In this document: in pieces, positions 10,889-21,721 of the stretch | Layout of the letters: each line of letters starts with the position of its first letter | Position numbering within the stretch: the stretch's first letter is position 1 | Assembly: GCF_024679245.1 (NCBI RefSeq) | Contig: NC_090182.1 | Span: 35,487,047-35,551,046, forward strand | Direction: 5' to 3' | Source of the DNA: Pseudorasbora parva | Lineage: Eukaryota > Chordata > Actinopteri > Cypriniformes > Gobionidae | DNA: 64,000 nucleotides | Notes under the pieces: model-generated | Told to the model about the DNA's origin: nothing | Databases searched by the model: none | The model's input: the letters and a program-made list of their open reading frames with translations, nothing else | Position numbers and translations under genes: made by a program

Positions 10889-13800
10889 GCTTCTCACTGT
10901 TCTTATTTGTCTTTCCCACACCCCTCCTGCATGACTAGAATGGGGTGCGTTCATGCTGAAGTCGCACTGCTTCTCTGCAAGAAATACAGCCAGACGGTCT
11001 GCATCGACTTCCTTTAAAGCTTCTCTGAGCTCATTTTTGGCTCCAACGAAATTGCTTCCTTGATCAGATTTGATCTGACGAACAGCGCCACGTATGGCGA
11101 TGAAACATCGAAGGCCATTTATGAAGGCGTCTGTCGACATGTCTTCAAGAGTCTCAATATGAACAGCACGGGAGCTAAGGCAAGTGAAAAGAAGGCCGTA
11201 CCTCTTGTTCTCCTTTCTCCCTTGTTTTGTAAGGAATGGTCCGAAGCAGTCCATGCCACAGAAAGTGAAGGGAGGTGATGGTTCCAACCGTTCAGGGGGT
11301 AGATCAGCCATCTTTTGCTCTTCCATAGGTTTGCACTGCCGTCTACAGGTGACACATTGACGAATGTAGGATGCGACTGCCCAGTTGATTCCTGTAATCC
11401 AGTAGCCGCTGCGCCTTATTTCATTAATGGTAAGACCTTTACCTTGATGTTTCATCTTTTCGTGGTGATAGGCAATAATCATCCTTGTGATGTGATGATC
11501 TTTGGGAATGATCGCAGGATGCTTGATGAAGTTGGGAAGAGAGGAGTTGCACAGCCTCCCTCCCACCCTGAGGACGCCGTCATTGTGGAGAAAAGCATCA
11601 AGAGCATATAACGGATTGCAAGTTGGTAGGGGAATCCCTTTGCTCAGCAGTTTCAGCTCTTCTTGGTACACATTTTTCTGCAGATCTTTGATTAGGCGAT
11701 GTTCTGCCTCTTCTCGTTCTGTTACAGTGGTGAGACTGTTTGATCTGTTTTTGCTTAGGCGCCTGAGAATGCGTGCAACCGCTCGCGTAGCTAGCGACCA
11801 AGAAGAGAACTTGGACAAGCGATCAACGAGGCTCACGTGTTCAGTAGTCTTTGTACTGAGCGCTAGAACAGTCTTGACCTCTGGGTCTCCGACAGTTAAC
11901 TCTGGTGCTTCATCTGTAGTCAGCTTTATTTCCTTGTCCCATAAAAACCTGGGCCCAGTGAGCCATGTAGATGACAAAAGGTCACTGGCCGTTAAGCCCC
12001 TAGAAGCATGGTCAGCAGGATTCTCATTAGTAGGGACATATCGCCACTGTTGTGGGACTGAGCTGAGCTGAATCTTCTGAACACGGTTAGCTACAAACGT
12101 GTGAAATCGTCGTGCTTCGTTTCTTATATAACCTAAGACCACTTTAGAGTCGGTCCAGAAGAACTCCTCAGCGTTAATACAACCCAATTCCTCCTTGAGC
12201 ATGTTGCTTATCTTCACTGAAACAACTGCTGCTGTCAATTCTAATCTGGGGATGATTGTAATCTTGGTTGGAGAGACACGTGATTTTCCTGCAACTAAGG
12301 CACAATGAATGTCTACCTCTTTGTTTTGAAGCCGCAGGTATGAACACTGACCGTAGCCCTTCATACTGGCATCAGAGAAGTGATGCAGCTCTGTCTTTGA
12401 GACCCTTCCAAATCCAGCAGGTGAGTAGGTACGGGATATGGTGAAGTTATCTAAGTGGGCTAGATCACTTCTCCATTGTTCCCATTTCAGGCGAAGCTCG
12501 TCAGTTAGAGGATCATCCCAGCCAGTACCCCGTCTACATATCTCCTGAAGAATGATCTTCGCTTTAAGGGTGACTGGTGCCACAAACCCAAGAGGATCGT
12601 ACAGAGAAGCCACTGTAGATAAAATACCACGTCGTGTTGCAGGCTGCTCCTTGAGGCTGACGTTAAGCTTGAATCGGTCAGACTCCACATCCCATTGAAT
12701 CCCGAGAGCCCTCTCTAGTGGCAAATCATCAAATGCGAGGTCCTTATCCTTCACGTTGGTTGCTCGTTCGGAGGGTGGTATGCTTTCTAGTACCTCTCTG
12801 TTGTTAGACACAAACTTATGCAGTCGGAGACCACCTGTGGCGCAGAGTTCGCGAGCTTCCCTGGCAAGCTCAATAGCATTTTCAGTGTTTTCAACACTTA
12901 CGAGACCATCGTCTACATAAAAGTCCCTCATAACAAATTTCGAGCCTTGAGTGTAGATGTCACGATTTTCCTTAGCTAGATGTTTCATCCCATAGTTTGC
13001 ACATCCCGGAGAGGAAGTGGCACCGAACAGATGCACTTTCATGCGAAACTCGCTGGGCTGCGAGTTCAAGTCTCCTTGCTTCCACCATAGAAAGCGCAGG
13101 TAGTTGCGATCAGTTTCGTCCACATGAAACTGATGGAAAATCTTCTGAATGTCACACATAAATGCAACAGGATGCTTTCGGAAACGGATGAGAACTCCAC
13201 TTAAGTTGTTTAACATGTCAGGCCCAGAGAGAAGGTGATCATTCAAACTTGTTCCTTTATATCTGGCTGAGCAATCAAACACTGCACAAAGTTTATCCGG
13301 CTTCTTCGCATGATGCACACCATGATGGGGAATGTACCATTTCTCACCTTCTCTTCCACCATCCTTAACCTGCTCAGCATCTCCCTTTCCGATGATCTCC
13401 TCCATGTACTCAACATAATGCTCCTTATACCTCTCATCCCGTTGCAGTTTCCTTTTAAGATGAAGGAGGCGTGTCATAGCTGAGCCTTTGTTGTCAGGCA
13501 AGCTAGGTCTGATTTTGAAGGGCAGAGGCATTTCATAATGGCCATGTATATTTTTCCTTATTCCCTCATCCAGTATGTTGAGGAATGTGATGTCGTCTTG
13601 TGACACAATTTTGCTGTCGTCACTGCCATCTTTGAAGTCAGACTCTAAAATGCGAATGACGTCAATAGGAGTTACTGGAGGTAGCTCCTTAACTGTAATT
13701 TTGTGACATAGATGAAGTGTGTTCAATGCATCATAGGTTTGTAATGAGCGCCCTACAATACTCCATCCTAAATCTGTCCTTACAGCGTAGGGTTCATCGT

Positions 13801-16282
13801 CATCTCCTAAAAGGACTTGCCTTGGTGCCATAGCTCTTGAGCAGTTGTAGCCGATCAAAAGGCCTACTACACAGTCCTTCAGTGGTTGGATTTCATTCAC
13901 TATCTCTGCGAGATGACTCCATTGTTTAGCCGTCTCACAAGTGGGAATGTGAGAGCGGTTAACAGGTATGCAATCCTTCGTATAGGTGACTGGGAGATCT
14001 ACTTGAATTGCAGAACTATATCCTCTAACACGAAGGCCAGAAACACTTTCGCTTGTGAGAATTGTATCCTTTCCACTCATAGTCGTCAACTTCAGTTTCA
14101 CTGGATACTTGTCAGCATTAAGACCATCACTTACTTCCTGGTCAATAAACGTAGTGTCGCTTTGAGTGTCGAGTAGCGCATAGACAAGTTTCTCAGTAGT
14201 TGTATCATCTTTAGATGAAACCCAGACCGGTATCACCATGGATGTGTTGGATGAGCCTTCACCTGCTACACTGAGTGCCGTTGCAGCACCACTTCGATTT
14301 GTCTCTGGTTTTGTTGTAGACCTTTCTCTTTTATAGTTGTCATCATGCAGGGCTGTAGGATGCTTTCCCTTACAGTGATCACAGAAATGACGATGATGGC
14401 ATTCTCTCACGCTGTGGCCAGGTTTCAGGCATCCATAGCAGAGTTTCTTCTCCTTTACGTAGTTGCGTCGCTCAACCAACACCATTTCAGTGAACTTGGA
14501 GCATGAATGAAGCTGGCGTCTATTATCTTGACAAAGGATACATGAAGTCTTAACCTTTCTCTGTTCTGACTTGTGGTTTTCATTTTCAGTGAATGATTGC
14601 GTGGTAAAAACACTGGCCTTGTTTTTCTTCACGTCTCTGAGATTTCTCTTCTCAGAGCTAGAATCTGATGAACGAAGGGCATGAAAGGACGTAATGGGAT
14701 TGCAAGCAATCTCAGCTTCTGTTGACGTGAATCTAGCAAACTCCTCGAAACTTGGGAATTCTTGATTTTCATTTAGGCTTTGCGTGACTTGTCGGTTCCA
14801 GCGTAAAGCTGGCCAGTCAGGTAGTTTGTGAACGAGCTTCTGATTTTCTTCACAGTCATTTAATATGTCGAGACCCTTGACATGAGGCATGGCTTCTTGA
14901 CAGATATTCAGAAAATCAGAGAAGCGTCTCAGTCCTTCAGCATCCTTTGATGGAATTCTCGGCCAGTTGGTGAGCTTCTTTCTGAATGCTCTCTGAATGA
15001 CGAATGGCTGGCCAAAGCGACGATTTAGTTTGTCCCAGGCGTCTTGGTAGGCGTCATTGTCATTTCGGTAGAAGTTGCCATCTAAAACCTGCCGTGCTGG
15101 GCCACCAACATATTTTTTCAGATAGTATAGTTTTTCAGCTGGTGTGATTGCCCTTTGGTCAATAAGTGAGGTGAACACTGCCTTCCATTCAATGAATTGT
15201 ATGGGATCACCATTGAAGACAAATGGTTCAGGAACAGGAAGCCTATTTAAGACCATATTGTCTTGAAGGATCTGAGCGAGAGAGGGAATGTCTGTATAAC
15301 GGGGCGATGCAGCTTGAGAGAGGGGTACTGTAGTTACAGACACATTCTTTACTTCCATGTTCCTTTCCCTTTTAACATAGTTAGCATCCTTGTGTTCTGT
15401 CTCCTTATCGTAGATCCTCAACTTGGCCTGAGCTGCCCTTATCTCTTTCTCCGCCTGCAATCGCTCCAACTCATGCCTTTGTGCCTCTAGAGCCTTGCGT
15501 TGTTGTTCCTCTAACTCCCTTATGAATTCCTTTTGCCTTTTCTCCTCTAGCAGCATCTGATAATTTGCTTCCTTTACTGCTAGTTCAGCTGCTGCATCCG
15601 CACGTTTTGCTGTCATGGATGTAGTTATGGAGTTGTCGGACTGGCTATGACTTATCAAAGAAGCTGCAGATCCATAGACAGACTTTGCATAGTCATGGCG
15701 GAGCAGTTCATGAAGGCGGCGTCTTTCTTGCTGCTCGTCAAACTCGCTTTCATCATCTATAGCCCTGTTATAGGCAATGTTGATGATTTCTGTGGTCACC
15801 GATTCACACGTATCAACTCTTCTTCTTATGTTGGTGGAAGGTGTGGTGAGATTTCGAATTTCATAATACATTTTCATTATGTCTTCTTTATCTTTCTTGA
15901 GCTCTTCAATTAGAGGCCAGAGCTGACTCTCTGACATATAAGTCTTTAGCTGATCTCTTGCCTTGCGTGTGTGGAGCTTCCACTGTTCGTACATGGCATA
16001 TAGCCTTTTCTCTTTTTTCTTGGCCTCTTCGTCTTGATGCGCGCGCATCTTCTCTGTAGGATGGCGTGCACGTTCAGAGCGTCTAGGACCTTCAAGGGCA
16101 TTATCATACTCATTAAGTTTGTCTTCGAGGTCAGTTGGACTTTGTAGTTTAGCTTCGTTTGTTTCCTTCAGACATGACCTCTCTGATGAATCTACCATTG
16201 CCTGGACTTCACTTTGTGAATCTTCATGCTGATAATCAGCCCTCTGCTCCTCCACCTCCTTCTCATTACCTGACTCTGACAT
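10793..16282 (-). CDS. BEL/Pao gag-pol polyprotein, open until the solo LTR
   Basis: Polyprotein for particle formation, proteolysis, reverse transcription and integration. The first ATG in frame is at 16282-16280, giving about 1,829 codons. The true pol reading ends near 10894; the last ~34 residues come from the inserted LTR. In order it shows:
- a charged coiled-coil N-terminus;
- a DUF1759-type gag segment (FNGDPIQFIEWKAVF);
- CCHC knuckle-like cysteines (CYGCLKPGHSVREC);
- an aspartic protease active site written DTQSDTTF instead of DTGS;
- RT with YVDD at 12907-12918;
- RNase H (HHFSDAS);
- integrase with an HH-CC finger and D (GMDCFGP), D (SDQGSNF) and E (GGVWERQ).
Over 1,790 codons without a stop indicate a young copy. 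The protease glutamine is odd but may be normal for the lineage. Confidence 0.9.
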   Translation of the reverse strand: MSESGNEKEVEEQRADYQHEDSQSEVQAMVDSSERSCLKETNEAKLQSPTDLEDKLNEYDNALEGPRRSERARHPTEKMRAHQDEEAKKKEKRLYAMYEQWKLHTRKARDQLKTYMSESQLWPLIEELKKDKEDIMKMYYEIRNLTTPSTNIRRRVDTCESVTTEIINIAYNRAIDDESEFDEQQERRRLHELLRHDYAKSVYGSAASLISHSQSDNSITTSMTAKRADAAAELAVKEANYQMLLEEKRQKEFIRELEEQQRKALEAQRHELERLQAEKEIRAAQAKLRIYDKETEHKDANYVKRERNMEVKNVSVTTVPLSQAASPRYTDIPSLAQILQDNMVLNRLPVPEPFVFNGDPIQFIEWKAVFTSLIDQRAITPAEKLYYLKKYVGGPARQVLDGNFYRNDNDAYQDAWDKLNRRFGQPFVIQRAFRKKLTNWPRIPSKDAEGLRRFSDFLNICQEAMPHVKGLDILNDCEENQKLVHKLPDWPALRWNRQVTQSLNENQEFPSFEEFARFTSTEAEIACNPITSFHALRSSDSSSEKRNLRDVKKNKASVFTTQSFTENENHKSEQRKVKTSCILCQDNRRQLHSCSKFTEMVLVERRNYVKEKKLCYGCLKPGHSVRECHHRHFCDHCKGKHPTALHDDNYKRERSTTKPETNRSGAATALSVAGEGSSNTSMVIPVWVSSKDDTTTEKLVYALLDTQSDTTFIDQEVSDGLNADKYPVKLKLTTMSGKDTILTSESVSGLRVRGYSSAIQVDLPVTYTKDCIPVNRSHIPTCETAKQWSHLAEIVNEIQPLKDCVVGLLIGYNCSRAMAPRQVLLGDDDEPYAVRTDLGWSIVGRSLQTYDALNTLHLCHKITVKELPPVTPIDVIRILESDFKDGSDDSKIVSQDDITFLNILDEGIRKNIHGHYEMPLPFKIRPSLPDNKGSAMTRLLHLKRKLQRDERYKEHYVEYMEEIIGKGDAEQVKDGGREGEKWYIPHHGVHHAKKPDKLCAVFDCSARYKGTSLNDHLLSGPDMLNNLSGVLIRFRKHPVAFMCDIQKIFHQFHVDETDRNYLRFLWWKQGDLNSQPSEFRMKVHLFGATSSPGCANYGMKHLAKENRDIYTQGSKFVMRDFYVDDGLVSVENTENAIELAREARELCATGGLRLHKFVSNNREVLESIPPSERATNVKDKDLAFDDLPLERALGIQWDVESDRFKLNVSLKEQPATRRGILSTVASLYDPLGFVAPVTLKAKIILQEICRRGTGWDDPLTDELRLKWEQWRSDLAHLDNFTISRTYSPAGFGRVSKTELHHFSDASMKGYGQCSYLRLQNKEVDIHCALVAGKSRVSPTKITIIPRLELTAAVVSVKISNMLKEELGCINAEEFFWTDSKVVLGYIRNEARRFHTFVANRVQKIQLSSVPQQWRYVPTNENPADHASRGLTASDLLSSTWLTGPRFLWDKEIKLTTDEAPELTVGDPEVKTVLALSTKTTEHVSLVDRLSKFSSWSLATRAVARILRRLSKNRSNSLTTVTEREEAEHRLIKDLQKNVYQEELKLLSKGIPLPTCNPLYALDAFLHNDGVLRVGGRLCNSSLPNFIKHPAIIPKDHHITRMIIAYHHEKMKHQGKGLTINEIRRSGYWITGINWAVASYIRQCVTCRRQCKPMEEQKMADLPPERLEPSPPFTFCGMDCFGPFLTKQGRKENKRYGLLFTCLSSRAVHIETLEDMSTDAFINGLRCFIAIRGAVRQIKSDQGSNFVGAKNELREALKEVDADRLAVFLAEKQCDFSMNAPHSSHAGGVWERQIRTVRSCHMPVLFCVHMWVVMSPVYCQPRPSCYLIIG

Positions 16283-16452
16283 TATCACCAAAAATGTTCA
16301 CTCTATTTAAATGTAGCTCTAATGGCGGAAGAAGACCCCTTAGCAGATATGATTAAGCCCTTGTTATGAACTGCATAAACATAAAATATCAGAACATTAG
16401 TTTAAAAAATAGCTAGCACATATGTATTTACATTTAAACACTCAATTAACTG
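16283..16452 (-). other. BEL 5' leader, proximal part
   Basis: Non-coding sequence upstream of the BEL start codon, ending in the left copy of the LINE target-site duplication (16436-16452). It continues at 22690. I cannot locate a primer-binding site with confidence. Confidence 0.6.
16436..16452 (+). repeat. Left 17-bp TSD of the L1-type LINE
   Basis: AAACACTCAATTAACTG occurs here and again at 22673-22689, directly after the poly-A. The bottom-strand nick implied lies in a TTT/AAA context, as expected for L1-type endonucleases. Confidence 0.92.
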
Positions 16453-16717
16453 AGACGTGATGATCATGTGACTTGGTGATGGGCGTGTTGTGAGGGGTGC
16501 GTGATCTAACATGGCAGCGCGCTGCTAGAAACACTACAAACTTTTCTCGGCTTTTTTCTCGACTGTTTTCTTTCTGTTAGTTTTTTTTTTTTTCCTCTCT
16601 CTCTCTCTCTTCTTCTTCTTCCCCGCTACGACATCACCCGATTAAAACCTGGATTACGACTCAGACCTGGACCACCTGGAGGACTACATTGACAAATGCT
16701 TCAATAGACTATGTACA

Positions 16718-17518
16718 ATGAGCCCATCACGCAAAGCCAAAAAACCGCGCAGTTCGGACTCTCCCAGTTTAACCGATTCATCTTCACCAACATCCACTCC
16801 TACCAAAACAAACTGCTGTTCCGAAATACTTTTATCAATCAACGAGCGCTTATCAAACCTGGATTCCAGACTCTCAATAATCGAAGTTCTTCACAAGGAA
16901 TTCCAAAATCTTCGCCATAGCCTGGAATACAGTCAACAACAAGTCGATTCACTTACAGAAGAAAACAAATCATTTAAAAGCTCCGTGGACTCACTCACCG
17001 CTAAACTTTCGACTGTAACCACTCAACTCACCTCCGTCACCGCCGAAAACAAAGCTATGCGAGAAACCATCCTGGATCTACAGTCACGCAGTATGAGAGA
17101 CAATCTAATCTTCTCCGGCATTCCCGAATCATCCACCGAAGACCCCGAAAAATCTGTTAAGGACTTCATGGTTAACCAGCTCAAACTTACACCAGGGACT
17201 GTCGAGCACATCACATTCCACCGCGTACATCGTTTAGGACAGAAACTCCACAACTCTACCCGACCCCGGCCCATCATCGTCAAATTTGAACATTTCAAAC
17301 AGAAAGTACTGGTTCAGCGACAAGGCCGGCAGCTAAAAGGGACTCATTACGGACTCAACGACCAATTTCCACAAGAGATCATCCGCAGACGTAAGCTACT
17401 CTTCCCCATCCGCAAGACAATGATCAGTCAAGGTAAAAAAGCAATCATTACAGTAGACAAACTATATATTGATGGACAACTATTCAGAGACAAGGACACT
17501 ACTCCATGGCTTTACTAA
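16718..17518 (+). CDS. LINE ORF1 RNA-binding chaperone-like protein
   Basis: A 266-residue protein expected to bind LINE RNA as a coiled-coil trimer. The N-terminus is basic and Ser/Thr-rich. Residues ~30-125 form a coiled coil (leucine/isoleucine heptads, NERLSNLDSRL). RSMRDNLIFSGIPES begins the RRM-like domain near residue 126, and HRVHRLGQK with the following basic stretch fits the C-terminal domain. This is the length and order of fish L1-type ORF1 proteins. An ATG at 16711 in another frame gives only a short peptide, so 16718 is preferred. No stops or frameshifts. Confidence 0.88.
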   Translation: MSPSRKAKKPRSSDSPSLTDSSSPTSTPTKTNCCSEILLSINERLSNLDSRLSIIEVLHKEFQNLRHSLEYSQQQVDSLTEENKSFKSSVDSLTAKLSTVTTQLTSVTAENKAMRETILDLQSRSMRDNLIFSGIPESSTEDPEKSVKDFMVNQLKLTPGTVEHITFHRVHRLGQKLHNSTRPRPIIVKFEHFKQKVLVQRQGRQLKGTHYGLNDQFPQEIIRRRKLLFPIRKTMISQGKKAIITVDKLYIDGQLFRDKDTTPWLY

Positions 17519-17595
17519 TTCTAGAAACTGTAAAAGATGTATAGACAATAGACCCACCCATGCTCCTCTCTCATTCTAACTGTATCATCCTCACA

Positions 17596-17597
17596 TT

Positions 17598-17696
<99 letters not shown>

Positions 17697-17706
17697 CTCT
17701 CCCTCT
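17596..17706 (+). repeat. (TTTC)n microsatellite between LINE ORFs
   Basis: About 25 uninterrupted TTTC units followed by C/T-rich sequence. It explains the spurious Lys/Glu- and Phe/Leu-repeat reading frames on both strands. Confidence 0.95.
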
Positions 17707-17886
17707 CCCCCTCCCTCCCTCTCCCCCTCTCCTTATCAATGTATATTCTCACATTAAACTACCTGCACCACGCACACACACATTAAATGCACCAAATTAG
17801 TCTTCTTGCTCACTGTTTATATGTTTCGTTGTCGGTTACAGGTTTTTATGTTTGTGCTGTTCTGTATATCATTTGGTATTGTAGAT

Positions 17887-17887
<1 letters not shown>

Positions 17888-17919
<32 letters not shown>
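17888..17919 (+). repeat. (CA)n microsatellite upstream of ORF2
   Basis: About 16 CA units, 47 bp before the ORF2 ATG. Confidence 0.9.
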
Positions 17920-17922
<3 letters not shown>

Positions 17923-17965
17923 TTATACTCACACAGCATAATTATGAGGTACACACTATAGGGCC

Positions 17966-20900
17966 ATGCAATTAAATTTTTTAACTTGGAATATTCGTGG
18001 AGTTGCCTCACAAGCAAAAAAAAACAAAGTCCTAAATTACCTAAAAAATATGCAAGCTGATATATGTTTATTACAGGAAACTCACTTCTCACAATCAACA
18101 CAAAACTGCTTAAAAACTACATACTTTAACCACTGTTTTTCCTCCTACTATAACTCAAAACAAAGAGGAGTGTGCATCTTAATTAACAAAAAAATACAAT
18201 TTAACCACCATACAACCATTTCAGATCCTGAAGGCCGTTTTATCATTATTAACATTTCAATCGACAATAATCCAATCACAATTGGCAACATTTATGGACC
18301 AAATTCTGATGACCCCTCCTTCTTTTCAAATTTCTTTTCCTCTCTTTCAAACTTTTCCAGCTGCCCAATAATTATAGGGGGAGACTATAACACTGTAATC
18401 AATCCACCATTGGACAGGTCAAAACATACAGGAAAATCCTGGCAATCCTCCAAAACAATAAAACAGTTCATGAGTGATTTTGGTCTTGGCGATGGTTGGA
18501 GGCTACAACACCCACTCGCCAGAGAATATACTTTTTATTCCAATGTCCACCAAACTTACTCCCGCATTGATCTATTTCTAATCAGTAATTCAATCATACC
18601 AAATATTGTAGAAACTAAAATTCATCCCATCAGTATCAGTGACCATGCTCCGATAACTCTCACATGGAACCCACCTGCAATACAGAAGCACCCCACCAGA
18701 TGGCGTTTTAATACATCACTCTTGAAAGATCCAAAATTTGACAGCTACTTCAAGAAAGAGTGGACATCCTTCCTTGAAATAAATGACTCTCCAAAGTCAT
18801 CAGCATCACTTCTCTGGGAAACATGGAAAGTAGTATTACGGGGGAAAATTATATCATATTCAGTCCATAAAAAAAAGAAGGAAAAAGAAAAAGAAGTCCA
18901 ACTAGAAGAAAAAATTAAAAAATTAGAAATTTTACATGCAAACAACCCATTAGAAACCATCCATAAAGAATTAAGAGAAAATAAATATTTGCTTAATGAA
19001 ATAATAAACAAAAGAAACCAGTTTCTTATTCACAGACTTCGTCATGAGACTTTTCACCATGGCAACAAATCCGGTAAATATCTAGCCAGTCAAATCAAAA
19101 GAAATAAAGAAAAAACAGCTATAACCTCTATTAGAAACTCAGCAGGGAAGCTAACCAATTCTCCAGTTGAGATAAACAAAATATTTGAAGAATACTACAC
19201 ACAATTATACTCATCGGATCTGGACCCAAACCAAGAAGACATAAACCAATTCCTTGATAACACCCTTCTACCAAAACTCAACCCGGAACAAATGAACTCT
19301 CTCGAATTACCAATCACTGAAAAAGAACTCCACTCTGCGCTCAATCACATGCAAAATAATAAAGCACCAGGACCGGATGGCTTCCCTGCTGAGTTCTACA
19401 TTCATTTTTGGTCAACCTTATTCCCACTATTCAGTAGAACAATAACAGAAATAAAACAAAATGCTAAATTCCCATCCCACATGAACACAGCGCTTATATC
19501 ACTCATCCCTAAACCTAACAAAGACCACACCCTCACATCTAACTACCGTCCTATATCACTTATAAATGTTGACATAAAAATTATCAGCAAAGCATTATCC
19601 AATAGAATTGAAAAAATAATACCACATATCATCCATCCTGATCAGACCGGCTTTATAAAGGGTAGACACGCATCCAACAATACTCGCAGATTATACAATT
19701 TAATGCATTACTCATCAGTACAACAGAAAGATACTCTCATTGCCACCTTAGATGCAGAAAAAGCTTTTGATAGGGTCAACTGGAAATTTTTATTCACCAC
19801 ACTACAAAAATTTGGCTTTGGAGAGTCATTTATTAACTGGATCAAGATTTTATACACATCACCGTCTGCCACAGTCACAACCAATGGACTAACATCACAA
19901 AGCTTTGCACTGCACAGGGGGACGAGGCAAGGATGTCCACTCTCTCCATCTCTATTCACCATTTTTATTGAACCTCTAGCAGCAGCCATCCGCCAAAACC
20001 CATCAATCAAAGGCATTGAAACACCCCAACAAACACATAAAATCTCACTTTATGCAGATGATATTCTACTATTTATACAAGAACCTCTAGTGTCTTCACA
20101 AGAAATAATTAAAACAATCCAGTCTTTTTCAAAAATCTCAGATTACGCAATAAATTGGAACAAATCATCCATCCTCCCTTTACATAAAACCAAATGGGAT
20201 GTGGCACCCCACCAATCACCCATACCTATATGTCATGATCACATCACTTACTTAGGCATCAAGATTTCCTCCAGACTGTCAGAGTTGGTAACACTTAACT
20301 TCACACCACTACTAAAAAAAATAGAAGATGACTTGCTTCGATGGCTCAACCTTCCAATCTCCATAATTGGCAGAATAGCAGCAATAAAGACGACAATTTT
20401 ACCAAAAATCAACTATCTATTCTCAATGATTCCAAGCCACCCCACACTCACCTGGTTTAAATCATTAGACTCCATTATCACTCGCTTTTACTGGAAAAAT
20501 AAAACACCAAGGATAAAACTCACCACACTACAAAAAAACAAGGCTCAAGGAGGACTAGAAGCACCAAATTTTTATTATTACTCGATAGCTAACCAACTGC
20601 AATACATATACAAATGGACCCACCCCACCCAATCCGATATTATATGGCTAGATATAGAACAATCACTCTGCAAAGAATTAAATATAGCTGACATACCATT
20701 CCTCACAAAAACAATCAAACAACACACATGTTTTAAGGCTGTAACTATAGCCTCCACTCTGACAGCCTGGTGGAAATTTCACCAAATCACAAATTCTGTA
20801 CTAGCTCCATCTATCCGCACCCCATTGTGGAACAACCGTGACTTCATTAGCAATAAAAAAATACTGAACTTTCACACATGGGCTGAAAAGGGTATCACTC

Positions 20901-21721
20901 ATATTAACCATATTTTCAAATCCAACACATTAACAACATTTCCGCATTTGGCCCAGGAGTTTGGCATCAGGAGCAATGAATTTTTAAAATACCTGCAACT
21001 CAAATCTTCTGTTCTGGCAAAAATAAACATCCGAGCCACAAATTTAGAACTTCCACCAGCAATATCAGACTTGGTTAACATTTCATCTCCAAAGAAACTT
21101 CTCTCCAAAATATACAAAATCATTTCAAATCAATTTCAGACCATATACTTACCAACAATAAAATGGGAAAACGATCTCTCAATAGCTCCTGATGCCAACT
21201 TCTGGACCCAAATCTGTAAAAACATCTATTTCATGTCCAAAAATGCTAATCTTCAATTGATACAATACAAAACACTTCACAGAACACACTACACGGCCAA
21301 TAGATTAGCTAAAATGGGTTTCACATCAGAAATTTGCACACATTGCAGTCAGAAATCTACAGATACATACATCCATGCAACCTGGCACTGCACTCCAATC
21401 AAACACTTCTGGGAAGAGGTCACACAGTCACTATCCACTATAGTGGGCTGCCACATCCCACTATCGCCCTCTCTTTGCTTGCTTGGGGACCTCACAATAA
21501 TTACAGATAAAACTATAAACTTTAAAACTCTCCTCATAGCCCTAACCATTGCCAAGAAAACTATCCTCATGAACTGGAAAACTCGTAACAAAATACACAT
21601 TAACCACTGGAAAAATCTTCTCACCGACTTTATTACAATGGAATACACATCTCTCCCCTATAATCCCTCACCTGAAAGCGACCTCTGCCATCCAACACTT
21701 TCTGACCTCTTACAACTCTGA
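17966..21721 (+). CDS. LINE ORF2 endonuclease-reverse transcriptase
   Basis: A 1,251-residue protein that nicks target DNA and reverse-transcribes the element RNA. The N-terminal APE endonuclease is complete: LTWNIRG at residue ~5, LLQETHF, GNIYGPN, GGDYNT and the terminal SDHAPITL. The RT core shows APGPDGFPAEFY, NYRPISL, QTGFIKGR, LDAEKAFDRV, GTRQGCPLSPSLF and catalytic YADD at 20051-20062 (residues 696-699). The C-terminal region carries a Cys/His cluster (CTHCSQ at ~1124 followed by HATWHC), as in L1-type ORF2 proteins. ATG at 17966 is the first in frame and sits one residue-scale step ahead of the endonuclease. No stop, frameshift or missing catalytic motif is seen. Confidence 0.93.
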   Translation: MQLNFLTWNIRGVASQAKKNKVLNYLKNMQADICLLQETHFSQSTQNCLKTTYFNHCFSSYYNSKQRGVCILINKKIQFNHHTTISDPEGRFIIINISIDNNPITIGNIYGPNSDDPSFFSNFFSSLSNFSSCPIIIGGDYNTVINPPLDRSKHTGKSWQSSKTIKQFMSDFGLGDGWRLQHPLAREYTFYSNVHQTYSRIDLFLISNSIIPNIVETKIHPISISDHAPITLTWNPPAIQKHPTRWRFNTSLLKDPKFDSYFKKEWTSFLEINDSPKSSASLLWETWKVVLRGKIISYSVHKKKKEKEKEVQLEEKIKKLEILHANNPLETIHKELRENKYLLNEIINKRNQFLIHRLRHETFHHGNKSGKYLASQIKRNKEKTAITSIRNSAGKLTNSPVEINKIFEEYYTQLYSSDLDPNQEDINQFLDNTLLPKLNPEQMNSLELPITEKELHSALNHMQNNKAPGPDGFPAEFYIHFWSTLFPLFSRTITEIKQNAKFPSHMNTALISLIPKPNKDHTLTSNYRPISLINVDIKIISKALSNRIEKIIPHIIHPDQTGFIKGRHASNNTRRLYNLMHYSSVQQKDTLIATLDAEKAFDRVNWKFLFTTLQKFGFGESFINWIKILYTSPSATVTTNGLTSQSFALHRGTRQGCPLSPSLFTIFIEPLAAAIRQNPSIKGIETPQQTHKISLYADDILLFIQEPLVSSQEIIKTIQSFSKISDYAINWNKSSILPLHKTKWDVAPHQSPIPICHDHITYLGIKISSRLSELVTLNFTPLLKKIEDDLLRWLNLPISIIGRIAAIKTTILPKINYLFSMIPSHPTLTWFKSLDSIITRFYWKNKTPRIKLTTLQKNKAQGGLEAPNFYYYSIANQLQYIYKWTHPTQSDIIWLDIEQSLCKELNIADIPFLTKTIKQHTCFKAVTIASTLTAWWKFHQITNSVLAPSIRTPLWNNRDFISNKKILNFHTWAEKGITHINHIFKSNTLTTFPHLAQEFGIRSNEFLKYLQLKSSVLAKINIRATNLELPPAISDLVNISSPKKLLSKIYKIISNQFQTIYLPTIKWENDLSIAPDANFWTQICKNIYFMSKNANLQLIQYKTLHRTHYTANRLAKMGFTSEICTHCSQKSTDTYIHATWHCTPIKHFWEEVTQSLSTIVGCHIPLSPSLCLLGDLTIITDKTINFKTLLIALTIAKKTILMNWKTRNKIHINHWKNLLTDFITMEYTSLPYNPSPESDLCHPTLSDLLQL

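Noticed and set aside
11502..12071. 189-codon plus-strand ORF opposite BEL pol
   Set aside because: It is a shadow of the conserved minus-strand pol frame and has no recognisable domain of its own.
17521..17757. Lys/Glu-rich and Phe/Leu/Ser-rich ORFs on both strands
   Set aside because: They are translations of the TTTC microsatellite between the LINE ORFs.
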